From Tautonia plasticadhaerens (GTDB lineage Bacteria; Planctomycetota; Planctomycetia; Isosphaerales; Isosphaeraceae): a stretch of DNA of 64,000 bases. The notes under the pieces were generated by a model, which saw only the letters and a list, made by a program, of their open reading frames with translations, searched no databases and was not told where the DNA came from. The stretch spans positions 2,604,001 through 2,668,000 of the forward strand of contig NZ_CP036426.1 of NCBI RefSeq assembly GCF_007752535.1, given 5' to 3'. The position numbers and the translations under genes are program-made. Shown here in pieces: positions 1 through 9,954 of the stretch (position 1 is its first letter; each line of letters starts with the position of its first letter).

Positions 1-3000
1 CGGCCGGCGGCTCGGCGGTGAAGAGGGCGTTGAACCGGTCCCGGGTCGAGGGGTCGGCCGGCTCCAGGCCGGAGAAGTCGACGATCGGGGCGCGGTCGGT
101 CGGCGCGACCAGGGCGATCGTGTGCCTGGAGAAGGTCCCCTGGCGGCTCCAGGGGACGAGGTCGGGGAAGTTCAATGCCTGGTCGGACGCCAGCGAGCGG
201 AGCGACCGGATCCGCAGGTCGGCCACGCCCCAGATGGGCCGCTCGGGGACGACCTCGACGTGGTCCCCCAGGTCCCGGACGCCGATGGCGCCGAAGCCGT
301 CCAGCTCGTACTCGGCCCCCTCGACCCAGGCGTCGGGCAGGTCCAGCTCGATCCGGTCGGCCGGGCCGCCGACGACCTCGAAGCGGAGCAGGGCGTCCCA
401 GCGGGCGGAGCGGTCGTTGACGGAGAGCTGGCTCCAGAGTTCCACGGTGACGCTCGGGAAGGACTCGACCCTGAGCATCCCCGGCTCCCGGACCTCGATC
501 TCGCGGTAGGGGCGTCGGTTGTTCGACGGGGCGAGGCGGTCGACCGGGACGGGCTCGCCGTCGGGCTCGAGGTAGCCGATCAGGGCGGTGGTCGGCGAGG
601 AAAGCAGCAGCTTGCCGGGCCGCTCCGAGGCGCCCGGCCATTGGGGCCAGGGGAGCGGACGCTCGACGACCAGGGGGCCGGGGTCCATGGGGCCGCAGGG
701 CTGGGGGATCCAGCCGCCGACGGCGAGGCTGCGGGCCGGGGAGGCCGGGCCGTCGAACCGCAGGCGGAGCCGGTCGCGCGCGGGGCGATCCCAGGCGGTC
801 AGGCCGGGGGCGGCCACGTCGAGCAGCTCCAGTTCCCGGGGGATGCCCAGTTCCATCTCCCGGATCGGCCGGCCGTCGACGTCGAGCACCTCGGCGGCGA
901 GCCGCCACTCCCAGCGGCCGGCGTCGAGGTCGAGCTGGAGCGTCGGGGTGACCCGGAGCCGGGAGGGGGTAGGGCCGATCGGCACGGCGACCGCCGGGGC
1001 CCCCAGGAACCGGGCGGCCCCGGCGGGGTCGAGCGCAGCCCCCCGGGGCAGGGGGCCCCATTCCTGCTCGAATTCCTGCTCGCTCAGGGGCGGGCCCCCC
1101 GGGAGGGGGGAGAGCCGACCGGACCAGCTCTCGGGCCTCATCAGGGCGATCTTCCCCTCGAAGCGATCCACGCCGATCGGCTCCAGCCGGGGGGGTCGGA
1201 CCCCGGGTGACGGCCCGTCGGGACCCCCGGGGACGGCCCCGGGCCGGGGACGCCAGAGCTCGACCTGGATGACGCCGCCGTCGGGCAGGGGGGGGTCGAT
1301 CCGGGCGACCCAGCGGTCGCCGTCTTCGGCGAGGATCCGGGAGCCCTCGACCATGGAACCGGAGGCCCGGATGGAGCGGACCGCCACGCCGGGCTCGATG
1401 GCGAACCAGAGCTCCCGGATCGGGCCCCCCCCGGAGACGGTGAGCCGGGCGTCGAGCCGGTCGGCCGAAGGCATCGCCCGCCAGAGCAGCAGCCCCTCGA
1501 CCCGAGGACTCGGGGAGGCCGGGCCGCCGACGCCGGGGGCGTCCCAGGAGACCTCCACCCGGTCGACCGGCCCGATCGCCGACCGGATCCGGCCGTCGGG
1601 GGCCGTGGTCGACGGGCCCCGTGCGTTCGGCAGGGCGGGGGCGCCGGGGCCGGGGGGGTCGGCCACGGAGAGGCCGGCCGTCGCCACCGGGTTGACCGGC
1701 ACGGCGAGGCGGAGGCCCCCGGAGTCGGCCTCGGGGCGGACCCGCTGCCGGAGGGTGAGGGTGTGCAGCCCGGCCGCCCCGCCGATGGCCACCGAGGCCC
1801 GGCCGGGACCCGGGCCAATGAGCACGGGTCGGGGACGGCCGTCGAGCGAGGCCTCCAGGCCCGTCGGGCGGTCGATCGGCAGGGACCAGACGGCGGGGCC
1901 GTCGGCCTCGAACCGCAGGGTCAGCCGGGATTCGAGCCGCCAGGAGCCGTCGGGCTCGGGAGTCAGCTCGTGGTCGGCCGAGACGGCGCCGACCCGGGGC
2001 CACTCGGGGGGCCCGGCCTCGGGGACGATCGAGGCGGCCTCCAGGCGGTCGAGGTCGGCGTCCCGGAGCCAGAGGGCCGGCCCGGCGTCGGCATCATCCG
2101 GCTCGTCCCCGCCCTCGGGGGGGTCGACGAGGAAGGCGACGATCGGGTCGCCGGGCCCGGAGGGGGGGGGCGTCTGGGCGTTTCCGAGCGCGGAGAGGGT
2201 CGCCAGTAGGGCGATCGCCCTGGCGGCGGCCCGGGAACCGGTGCCATGGGACCGGGTGACGGTCGAGCCCGGGGGGGCGGGCGGGGAGGCCCGCCTCGGG
2301 AGGCGCACCGGGGCGATCACCGCGCCGATCACGGCGCCATAGAAGACGCCGACGGCGACGGCGGCCGTCCTCGGCCCGCCCCGGGACCAGGCGAAGGCCG
2401 AGCCGATCGCCGCGAGCAGGAGCACCGAGACCCGGATCGCCAGCCAGGCCCGGCCGGGGGTCCGGAGGACCGCCCCGGCGAGCAGCAGCAGGCCCGCCCC
2501 GGCGCCGAGCACGAGGAACGGCCAGCGGTCGAGCGACCGGACCCCCTCCCCCGGCCCCGGCCAGCCGGGGGAGACGAACCGGAGGACGGAACGGGCGTCG
2601 GGGCCCGGGAAGACGGCCAGGTCCTGGCCGGGGGAGGAGGGCCTCGACGCCGACCGCCAGTGCTCGACCGACTGGAAGCGGTCGGAGCGGTCGGCCCCCC
2701 AGGTGACCGCCTCCCGGACGGCCCGGATCCAGGAGGACTGCGAGGCCCCCCCGGCCAGCGGGGTGGGGGGGAACCGGGGGGCATCGTCCAGGGTGGTGAC
2801 CAGCAGCACGGTGTCGATCGGCACGATGAGCAGGCCCAGCGGCGAGAGCCCCCGGCGGGCCGTGCCGGTGGGACGGCGATCGGCCGGGGCCGCGGCCCCG
2901 GCCCCGGGGAGGGCGGGCAGCGGGGTCTCGGGGCCGATCCCCCGGGACTCCAGGGCGGCCCGGTCGACGACCAGGGGCCAGCGGCCGACGTCCCAGGAGG

Positions 3001-5995
3001 CGAGCACCCGGCCGATCGGCCGGCCGTCGGGGGGCCTCGTGCTCGCCTGCTCGTCGAGGCGGTCGAGCATCGCCCGCTCGACCTCGCCGGCCTCGGAAAG
3101 CCGCCCGTCCTCCAGGCCCGGGAGGATGCCGCGCCGGTCCGGGCCCGGATCCATCGACCGGAGCGAGGGGCCGACCGACTCGACGAGCCGGTTGCCCGGC
3201 ATCGCCAGTCGCCAGGAGAAGGAGAGGCAAGGGATCGAGAACTCGGGCCGTTCGGCCTCGACCTCCGGGCCGCCCCGGGCCCCTTCGTAGTCGATCACGA
3301 CCCGGCAGGAGGCGTCCGGGGGGCCGGTCGGGGGCTCCCCGGCCGATCGCCGGGGCAGGGGGACGCGGAGGGCTTCGCCGCCCAGGGACGGCCGGATCGG
3401 CCTCCCGTTGCAGGAAACGGCGAGGGCCGAGGCCCCGGGCGGAAGCCGGACGCCCAGCTCGGCGGGGCCGTCGCCGGCCACGTCGAGGGCGAGGCGGTGC
3501 CGGACGGGGGCGTCCCCGGCCGGGGCCAGGGTTTCCAGGTCGGCCCGGAGGATGACGCCGGCGCCGGGGGGGGCGGGCAGGGCCGCGGTCCGGACCAGCA
3601 GCGTCCCGGGGGGGCCGTCGTGCATCAGCGAGGCGGCCAGCCGGGTCGGCCCGGACCCCTCGGCCCGTTCGGCGGGGCGGGAGGGATCCCGGGGGCTGCC
3701 GCCGGCGTCCCGGAAGGAGAAGTCGCCCCGGACCTCGGAACGCATCGCCGGGTCGACCCGGAGCGTGACCGTCCCCCTCGTCTCGAACCTCCGGGGCAGG
3801 TGCAGCACGGGCAGGGCCCCCTCGCCGTCCCAGGGCAGTTCGAGCTGGCCGACCAGGATGACCGGGCCGCTCGGTTCGCGCGGCAACAGCACCTCCGGGG
3901 TGCCGCCGGGCTCGGAGGCCTGGACCGGCCGTGCCCCCCGGCCGTCGGCCCCGGAGATCGTCCAGCGCGTGGCCTCGGGGGCCTCGGGGGCGGGGACGAC
4001 CCGATAGGGCAGCGAGCGGATCCCCTGGCCCCGGTCGTCGAGCTGGATCCGCCACTTGATCGCCAGGCGGCCCCCGGTGATCGTCGCCGACTGGGAGACC
4101 ACGGCCGACGGCCGGGGGGCACGGTGCTCCCGGAGGGCGAGGCCCCGGCCCTCCGGGGCGATCCAGCGCCAGGAGAGCAGGGCCCGCGGGGCCTCGGCCG
4201 TCGTCGGGACGCCGTCGGGGGTGGGGCCGGGGGGGAGCCAGGCGAGGCCCTCGGCCTCGACCGGCCGGAGCGCGACGCCCGACCCGGCGAGGACCGTCCA
4301 GCGCTCGTCGGCCACCGCCATCCCGATCGGCCGGAGCCGGGGCAGGGCGAGCGCCTCGGGCTGCTCCCGGGCCACGGCCGCCGAGACGGTCAGCGAGGTG
4401 CGGCGGGGGGCCGAGGGACGCTCGGCACCGGGCAGGGAGACGAGCAGCCGTCGGCCGCCGTCGGGCAGGACCTCCTGCTCCCATCGGGGGGCGGAGAGCC
4501 CGTCGGCCAGCCGGATCGACTCGGGCAGCCAGCCGGGCGAGAGTTCCAGCTCGACGATCGAGGCGGCCGAGGGGGCCGGGTCGAGGTCGACCTCGGCCTC
4601 GATGGCGTCGGCGCCATCCCGCAAGAAGACGGTCCCGCGGACGGCGGCCGAGGGGGAGGGGGAGGCCGGGGCCAGGCCCAGCTCGGCCACGGGGGAGGGT
4701 CGGTCGGCGAAGAAGGCCAGGATGGTGCCCGTCCCGCCGGCCTCGGGGACGAGGTCGGCCACCTCCGTCGTGTCGAGCCGACGGCCGTCGCGCTCCCGGC
4801 ATTCGAGCAGCGACCAGGACGGGCCCAGGCGGACGATCACCGGCCCACCGGTCCACTGCGCGCCGACGGGCTCGGCCATCGGCACGAGCCAGGCCTCGGG
4901 GTCGTCGATCGGGGCCAGGCCGGAGAGGGTCAGCCGGGTGGGGCCGATCAGGCCCTCCCGCCACCGGACCAGGAGCCGGGTCCCCCCGGGGTCGGGCCCG
5001 GCGGGGGCGGGGAGGGCCTCGACGCCGGCCACGTCCCCCTCGGGCCCGGAGACGTCCTCCCAGCAGACGCCGGGCCCCAGGGCGATCTCCAGGGGCCGGT
5101 GGCCCTCGGGCCCGGGGTCGACCTCCCAGGAAGTCGACCACCGCGCGGCCCCGGCCGGCCGGGAGGGGTCGGCCTCGTCAGGCAACTCGACCACCGTCGG
5201 GCCGCCGACCCAGGGGCCGGCCGGCCGGCCGGGGTCGGGGGCGGACCGGAGCCGGAGGACCAGGGCCCCGCCGGGGCCGTCGAACCGCCATCGGGACAGG
5301 CCGGGCTCCCCGGTCGGCTCGGGCCCCTCCCGGTAGCCGGGAGGGCCGGAGGGGGTGATCCCCTCGGGGAGGTCGAGGACCAGGGCCGTCGACGGGCCCT
5401 CGATCAGCTCCAGGTCGAAGATCCGCCCCTCGGCCTCGACCCGGGGGCGGAGCGTCCAGGAGATCGAGGCCGTCCGGGTCGTGTCGGCGGGTGCCTCCTC
5501 GGCGTCGGGAGCGATCCGGAGGAACGCCCGGCCATCCTCATCGCGGTGCACCAAGGCGATCGACTCCGGCCGGACCGATTCCAGGGCGGGAGACCACGGC
5601 TCCAGGGCCGCCCACCGGGCCCGCAGGCCGACGGCGGGGAACCGGAGCGTCGTCTCGCCGACGAGGCGGCCCCCGTCGAGCCTGGCCCGGTGCTCGACGC
5701 GCATCGGACGGAGCAGCCCGGCCCCCTCCCGGACATGGCCCGCCTGACCGGCCCCCTCGACGAGCCGATCGAACCGATCCGGCTCGACCCGAGTCAGGCC
5801 GGCGAGGCCGGGGAACCACTCCGCGAGGGTCGATGCCGGGACCCGGAGCCGGACCACCGCCGGCCCGTCCTCGCCCTGGCCCTCGCCGCGGGCGGCGATC
5901 GCCCCGGGAGCGGGGTGGGGGGACGCGAGCACGATCGCCGACAGCGCGGCGGCGATCGGCATCACGGGGGATCGTCGGGGGACTCGGCTCATCAT
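1..5995 (-). CDS. Giant secreted/membrane beta-rich protein, two fused modules (3' end beyond window)
   Basis: The frame starts at ATG 5995 (a second ATG follows directly) and stays open to the left edge. I checked it by translation near 5700, 2500-2160, 1320, 590 and 58-2, so at least 1,998 residues are present and the C-terminus is missing. Residues 11-35 form a signal peptide. About 1,110 residues rich in P, G, R, E and D with beta-strand-like character follow. A membrane segment with core VLGAGAGLLLLAGAVL lies near residue 1,160, with one or two more by 1,220. Near residue 1,260 a second signal-peptide-like stretch (AIALLATLSALGNA) is followed by another long beta-rich module. It lies 77 bp downstream of the gene ending at 6073, so the two are probably one operon. 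No family was recognised. It could be an envelope scaffold or large receptor-like protein; the function is unknown. Confidence 0.8.
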   Translation of the reverse strand, partial: MMSRVPRRSPVMPIAAALSAIVLASPHPAPGAIAARGEGQGEDGPAVVRLRVPASTLAEWFPGLAGLTRVEPDRFDRLVEGAGQAGHVREGAGLLRPMRVEHRARLDGGRLVGETTLRFPAVGLRARWAALEPWSPALESVRPESIALVHRDEDGRAFLRIAPDAEEAPADTTRTASISWTLRPRVEAEGRIFDLELIEGPSTALVLDLPEGITPSGPPGYREGPEPTGEPGLSRWRFDGPGGALVLRLRSAPDPGRPAGPWVGGPTVVELPDEADPSRPAGAARWSTSWEVDPGPEGHRPLEIALGPGVCWEDVSGPEGDVAGVEALPAPAGPDPGGTRLLVRWREGLIGPTRLTLSGLAPIDDPEAWLVPMAEPVGAQWTGGPVIVRLGPSWSLLECRERDGRRLDTTEVADLVPEAGGTGTILAFFADRPSPVAELGLAPASPSPSAAVRGTVFLRDGADAIEAEVDLDPAPSAASIVELELSPGWLPESIRLADGLSAPRWEQEVLPDGGRRLLVSLPGAERPSAPRRTSLTVSAAVAREQPEALALPRLRPIGMAVADERWTVLAGSGVALRPVEAEGLAWLPPGPTPDGVPTTAEAPRALLSWRWIAPEGRGLALREHRAPRPSAVVSQSATITGGRLAIKWRIQLDDRGQGIRSLPYRVVPAPEAPEATRWTISGADGRGARPVQASEPGGTPEVLLPREPSGPVILVGQLELPWDGEGALPVLHLPRRFETRGTVTLRVDPAMRSEVRGDFSFRDAGGSPRDPSRPAERAEGSGPTRLAASLMHDGPPGTLLVRTAALPAPPGAGVILRADLETLAPAGDAPVRHRLALDVAGDGPAELGVRLPPGASALAVSCNGRPIRPSLGGEALRVPLPRRSAGEPPTGPPDASCRVVIDYEGARGGPEVEAERPEFSIPCLSFSWRLAMPGNRLVESVGPSLRSMDPGPDRRGILPGLEDGRLSEAGEVERAMLDRLDEQASTRPPDGRPIGRVLASWDVGRWPLVVDRAALESRGIGPETPLPALPGAGAAAPADRRPTGTARRGLSPLGLLIVPIDTVLLVTTLDDAPRFPPTPLAGGASQSSWIRAVREAVTWGADRSDRFQSVEHWRSASRPSSPGQDLAVFPGPDARSVLRFVSPGWPGPGEGVRSLDRWPFLVLGAGAGLLLLAGAVLRTPGRAWLAIRVSVLLLAAIGSAFAWSRGGPRTAAVAVGVFYGAVIGAVIAPVRLPRRASPPAPPGSTVTRSHGTGSRAAARAIALLATLSALGNAQTPPPSGPGDPIVAFLVDPPEGGDEPDDADAGPALWLRDADLDRLEAASIVPEAGPPEWPRVGAVSADHELTPEPDGSWRLESRLTLRFEADGPAVWSLPIDRPTGLEASLDGRPRPVLIGPGPGRASVAIGGAAGLHTLTLRQRVRPEADSGGLRLAVPVNPVATAGLSVADPPGPGAPALPNARGPSTTAPDGRIRSAIGPVDRVEVSWDAPGVGGPASPSPRVEGLLLWRAMPSADRLDARLTVSGGGPIRELWFAIEPGVAVRSIRASGSMVEGSRILAEDGDRWVARIDPPLPDGGVIQVELWRPRPGAVPGGPDGPSPGVRPPRLEPIGVDRFEGKIALMRPESWSGRLSPLPGGPPLSEQEFEQEWGPLPRGAALDPAGAARFLGAPAVAVPIGPTPSRLRVTPTLQLDLDAGRWEWRLAAEVLDVDGRPIREMELGIPRELELLDVAAPGLTAWDRPARDRLRLRFDGPASPARSLAVGGWIPQPCGPMDPGPLVVERPLPWPQWPGASERPGKLLLSSPTTALIGYLEPDGEPVPVDRLAPSNNRRPYREIEVREPGMLRVESFPSVTVELWSQLSVNDRSARWDALLRFEVVGGPADRIELDLPDAWVEGAEYELDGFGAIGVRDLGDHVEVVPERPIWGVADLRIRSLRSLASDQALNFPDLVPWSRQGTFSRHTIALVAPTDRAPIVDFSGLEPADPSTRDRFNALFTAEPPA

Positions 5996-6072
5996 CTCAG
6001 GTCGCCCTGCCGTCTGTCGTCCGTGGTCTCTCGGCCTCGGCCTCGGCCTCCGGCTCGAGGCCTCCCGGTCGC

Positions 6073-9000
6073 TCAAGAGGCCTCCCGACCCGCCCGGGGT
6101 GCGGGGATGTCGAAGGCCTCGTCGATCGGACCGGGCCGGTCGATGCCGGGGGGGAGGGGGTCGATCGCGGGCGGGCGGGCCCGGATGGCGGTGGAGTCGT
6201 CGGAGCCGACCAGGGGGGAGGAGCCCGCGGAGCCGATCGGCCCGCCCCCGGAGGGGGAGTCGACGCCCGAGGAGGTGGCGGTGCCCAGGCCGCTCGGGTC
6301 GCCGAACCGGGCCGAGGGGCGGCGGCGGTCGACGGCGCGTCGGGTCAGGACGGCGACGGCGACGAGCAACCAGCCGACCGACGAGGACTGCACCGCGAGG
6401 ATCGCCGTGCTCCGGTTCACCGCCATCAGGGCCGCCAGCCCGACCAGGGCGGCGGCCGGCAGTACCCGGCCCCGGTGGCGGTGGCGCACCAGCGCCGAGA
6501 GGCCCGCGAGGAGCACCAGGCCGGAGCAGGCCCCCACGAGCACGGACCGGGGGGAGATGCCCGGGGCCAGCGGGGCCGGGTCGCCGGGGCGGCCAAAGAG
6601 GTAGCCGTGATCGCCGATCCGGCCGCCGGAGAGCGGCGGGCCGAGCGCGTCGACCGTCGCCCCCGGGCCGGCGACCCAGGCGGCCAGCTCCCCGGGGGAG
6701 AGGCCCGGCCGCCGCTTGAAGACGTAGCCCGCCCAGTACCAGACGTTCTCGTCGCTGTAGCGGCCCGGCACCCCGACCAGGGCCCGGCTCCAGGGGACCC
6801 GGACCTCCCAGAGGGTCTCCAGGACCCGGCCGCCGCCGAGCAGCGTGGGGGGGGCCCACGCCGTCCGGGAGGGCTCCCGGGGGAGCCGGTAGCTCAGGCC
6901 GAGGAGGACCACCCTGGCCGACTCGGCCGGCAGGTGGAGCTGGTAGGAGCCGGGGGCGGCCAGCGCGTCGAGGTCCTCGGGGGTGACGGGCTGGCCGTCG
7001 AGGTAGACGCGGTCCAGCTCGGCGGCCGCCGGCAGTCGGAAGCCCAGGGTGGGGCCGTGGTCGTCGAACCGGAACCAGGCCGAGGTCCGGACGCCGCCGT
7101 CGGCCCCCTGCTCGGATCGGATCCAGAGCCGGGTGGCGATCGCCTCGGGCAGCGAGGCGGGAGTCGAGGCAGTCGCCGAGAGGCTCGGCCGGGCGTCGGC
7201 GGGGGCCCCCGGGGGCCGGACCCAGACCCCCCGGATCGGCAGCGGGTCGCCGCCGTCGGGGTTGGTCACCCACTGATTCTCGGCCGGACGACTCCAGCCC
7301 CCCCCCTCGGTCCTCAGCTCGATGCCGGGCCCGGCGGCCACCTCGACCCGGGGGGGCATCGCCGGCGGGGGATCCACCACCTCGATCCTCGGGATCTCCA
7401 GCGGTCGGGCCTCCCCGGGGACCAGGCGGTCGACGCCGGGGACTCGGTAGCTGATCCGGAGCTTCAGCGGCGCCCCCGCCGCCGCCTGGGAGAGGGTCAG
7501 CCGGCGGATCGGCTCGCCGTCGTGCCCGGCGGCGATCGGCTCGACCTGCTCGACCAGCCCGCGGTCGGTCAGCTCCCAGCCGCGCTCCAGCTCGGGGGGG
7601 ACGGCCAGGTCCACCCGGCCGAGTACCCCGTCCTGGGCGTAGAGGGTCAGGTCCTGCTGCACGTCCACCCCGTCCCGGCCCACCCGGACGAGCTGGTCGA
7701 CCATCGACGAGGAGCCCGGGGCCCGGGGGGAGACGTCCAGGGGGACGGCGTCGATCGGCGACTCGTGCCGCATCCAGAGCGCGACCCGCGCCGGGTCGAG
7801 CACCACCCGGAGCCAGGGGCCCGGCTCGGCGGCCGGGGAGGACTCGGTCGGGCTGCCCGCCGGGCCGTCCGGGTCGGCCGGGGCGACCTCCAGGTCGGGG
7901 GACGCCGCGACCGCCAGCCGGCCGCCGTCGAAGGCCGAGTCCAGGGGCAGGAACACGGGGACCGACCCCGCCCGATCCGGGTCCAGCCGGGCCCGGCCCG
8001 ACAACTCGACCCGGATCGGGGTCGCCTGCCCTTCCCGGAGCGCCGAGGCCAGCGTCAGCTCGATCGTCGACGGGCCCGAGGGGCTCGCCCCCCCCGGCTC
8101 CCCGGCCGACCGGACGAGGTCCCAGGAGGCGACCGCCTCGGGGGGGCCGACGCGTTCGACCTCCAGCCCCTCGGGGACCCGGACCCGGGCCGTGAACACC
8201 TGGCCCCGGACCGCCCGATAGTCCAGCCAGGACTCGACCCGGGCCCCCCGCCCCCCGGGGTCGAGGACCACCAGCGACCGCTGCGAGGCGCGGACGATCG
8301 CCGGCACCGGCCCGACCCGCAGGCGGAGGCCGAACGGCTGGTCGGCGAACCGGAAGGCCGAGATGATCGTCGGCCGGGAGCGGGCGATCTCCTCCCGGAG
8401 GTCCCGGGGGTCGATCCGTCGCAGGTCGACCGACGGCTCGGCGATGACCCGGAGGCCGTCGGCCCGGCCGATCGACAGCGTGCCGCCCTGCTCGATCAGG
8501 CCGCCGAAGCGGTGCCCGCCGAAAGGGACGGCCGACCCGTCGGCCCCCTCCTCGGGGGGGGGGATCGGCCTCAACGTGGTGACGGAGACCCGGACCGAGT
8601 CCCCCTTGCGGAGGGTCCGGGGGAAGGGCAGCCGCCTCCCCCGGCCGTCGGCCAGGAGTTCGGGGGCGATCGATCGGCCTTCGACCTCGACGTCGAGCAG
8701 CTCGTCGCCCGGGTCGGCCAGCAGGTCGACCGAGGAGGCCTCCCCCCGGCGGACCTGGATCTCCCAGGTGGAGCGGGCCGTCAGGACGCCGTCCCCCACG
8801 TCGATCGCGATGTGGCCCCCGCCGGTCAGCAGCGGGGCCTGGGGGGCGGACTCGTCCCGGTGGGGCAGCCAGCGGACGTCCAGTTCGTCCCGGGAATCGA
8901 GCAACGCCTCGATCCGGGATCGCTTGCCCCCGTCGATCGGCTCGATCGGCAGCGGGGCGCCGTCGCCGAAGGTCGCCTCGTCCACCGGGCCGGGGAGGTC

Positions 9001-9525
9001 CAGCCGGAGGCTCGTCTCGGCCGCCCGGGGGATGGCGATCGTCAGGCCCCGGCGCTCGTCGATCGACCGGACGGGGGCGACCACGTCGACCCGGACGGTC
9101 CGCCGCTGCTCGTCGTCGTCCGAGTCGCCGCCGGGCAGGACGAGGAACCAGCCGTCGGGCGGCTCGGCCTCCCAGCCCAGCGGCTCGCCGTCGGTCACCG
9201 CCTCGCGCGGGTAGAGCCCGTCCAGGCCGATCGGCACCCGGTGCGGCCCCGTGCCCCGGGCGTAGAGGCCCAGCGTCATCGACACCCGCGCCAGACCCCC
9301 GTCCCGGGGGACCTCCCCCACCACCTCCACCGACGTGACCCCCGAGATGGCCGCCCGGACCACGTCGTCCAGCGCGACCCCGGGACGGACGACGATCACC
9401 GGGGACCCCGGCCCGGCCGTCCCCCGATCCCCGGCCGGGTCGCCGTCCTGGGCCGGGCTCGGGGCGGCAACCAGCAGCGACGCGAAGACGGCGCAAAGCC
9501 AGGATGTGCGAGGGGGTCGGGCCAA
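6073..9525 (-). CDS. Large exported beta-rich protein with C-terminal membrane segments
   Basis: About 1,150 residues. I chose TTG 9525: GGGAG lies about 8 bases upstream, and it puts a clean signal peptide (WLCAVFASLLVAAPSPAQ) at the N-terminus. An in-frame ATG at 9642 sits only 7 bases after a good -10 box, so it would be leaderless. The body is a long beta-rich region that reads like stacked immunoglobulin-like or jelly-roll domains, with repeated phrases such as LRVPEGLEVERV and LAVPPELERGWEL. Three hydrophobic segments near the C-terminus precede a Ser/Gly/Pro-rich tail. The layout, a long outer part followed by a membrane cluster, matches the first module of the next gene, so the two may be distant paralogues. 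The product is probably anchored in the inner membrane with its body outside. The function is unknown. Confidence 0.85.
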   Translation of the reverse strand: MARPPRTSWLCAVFASLLVAAPSPAQDGDPAGDRGTAGPGSPVIVVRPGVALDDVVRAAISGVTSVEVVGEVPRDGGLARVSMTLGLYARGTGPHRVPIGLDGLYPREAVTDGEPLGWEAEPPDGWFLVLPGGDSDDDEQRRTVRVDVVAPVRSIDERRGLTIAIPRAAETSLRLDLPGPVDEATFGDGAPLPIEPIDGGKRSRIEALLDSRDELDVRWLPHRDESAPQAPLLTGGGHIAIDVGDGVLTARSTWEIQVRRGEASSVDLLADPGDELLDVEVEGRSIAPELLADGRGRRLPFPRTLRKGDSVRVSVTTLRPIPPPEEGADGSAVPFGGHRFGGLIEQGGTLSIGRADGLRVIAEPSVDLRRIDPRDLREEIARSRPTIISAFRFADQPFGLRLRVGPVPAIVRASQRSLVVLDPGGRGARVESWLDYRAVRGQVFTARVRVPEGLEVERVGPPEAVASWDLVRSAGEPGGASPSGPSTIELTLASALREGQATPIRVELSGRARLDPDRAGSVPVFLPLDSAFDGGRLAVAASPDLEVAPADPDGPAGSPTESSPAAEPGPWLRVVLDPARVALWMRHESPIDAVPLDVSPRAPGSSSMVDQLVRVGRDGVDVQQDLTLYAQDGVLGRVDLAVPPELERGWELTDRGLVEQVEPIAAGHDGEPIRRLTLSQAAAGAPLKLRISYRVPGVDRLVPGEARPLEIPRIEVVDPPPAMPPRVEVAAGPGIELRTEGGGWSRPAENQWVTNPDGGDPLPIRGVWVRPPGAPADARPSLSATASTPASLPEAIATRLWIRSEQGADGGVRTSAWFRFDDHGPTLGFRLPAAAELDRVYLDGQPVTPEDLDALAAPGSYQLHLPAESARVVLLGLSYRLPREPSRTAWAPPTLLGGGRVLETLWEVRVPWSRALVGVPGRYSDENVWYWAGYVFKRRPGLSPGELAAWVAGPGATVDALGPPLSGGRIGDHGYLFGRPGDPAPLAPGISPRSVLVGACSGLVLLAGLSALVRHRHRGRVLPAAALVGLAALMAVNRSTAILAVQSSSVGWLLVAVAVLTRRAVDRRRPSARFGDPSGLGTATSSGVDSPSGGGPIGSAGSSPLVGSDDSTAIRARPPAIDPLPPGIDRPGPIDEAFDIPAPRAGREAS

Positions 9526-9649
9526 GCGGAGTGCTCCCGGTGCGTTCGGGACGTTCGGCCGACCTCGCGGCGATAGGAGCGAGGAGGGTCGAGGAGGGCC
9601 GTCGGGGATCGGCGGCCGTCGGGAGGCGCAGGGGTGCGACATCCCCGGA

Positions 9650-9679
9650 ATTCTACCACCCCGCGGGTCGGACCGTCAC
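9650..9679 (-). promoter_or_regulatory. Sigma-70-like promoter for the large-protein operon
   Basis: Read on the minus strand: -35 GTGACG (9679-9674), an 18-base spacer and -10 TAGAAT (9655-9650), matching 4/6 and 5/6 of consensus. Transcription would begin near 9643, right at the in-frame ATG 9642 and about 118 bases upstream of the TTG start preferred here. Confidence 0.5.
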
Positions 9680-9954
9680 GGGTGCGCCGCCCCCGCCGCC
9701 GAGGGGGGCCCGACACCCCGCCCGCAAGGCCAGGGATGACCGCCGGTTACGGCAGGATCGCTGGGAGACCTCGCGGGACCGCCCGGCCCTTGACTCCTCG
9801 ATCGCCCTCGGGCGGCCCGGGTTGAGGCCGTCGGGCCGGCGTCGGAGGTCGTCGGCCATCGCCCCCGCCGAGGGAGACCGGCGTGCCGGCTCCTCGCGGA
9901 GGGCGTGCAGGCCATGATCCGGGTCCCAGGTGAGGCCGGGGGCGATGGGCCGGG
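9680..9954. other. Intergenic region without further recognisable content
   Basis: This completes the 310-base gap between the end of the inositol-monophosphatase-like gene and the start of the large-protein operon. Beyond the promoter at 9650-9679 I see no ORF with coding character, no hairpin with a T-run and no repeat. Confidence 0.5.

Noticed and set aside
2094-5141. Long leftward frame inside the first giant gene
   Set aside because: It is Arg/Pro-rich with no fold-like pattern and lies in another frame of the same strand; the frame starting at 5995 translates to a sensible exported protein at every point checked.
2246-6604. Very long open frames on the plus strand opposite the large leftward genes, here and at 5491-9576
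   Set aside because: They arise from the high GC content: residues are mostly Gly, Pro, Arg and Asp with no hydrophobic pattern, while the opposite frame has signal peptides and membrane helices.
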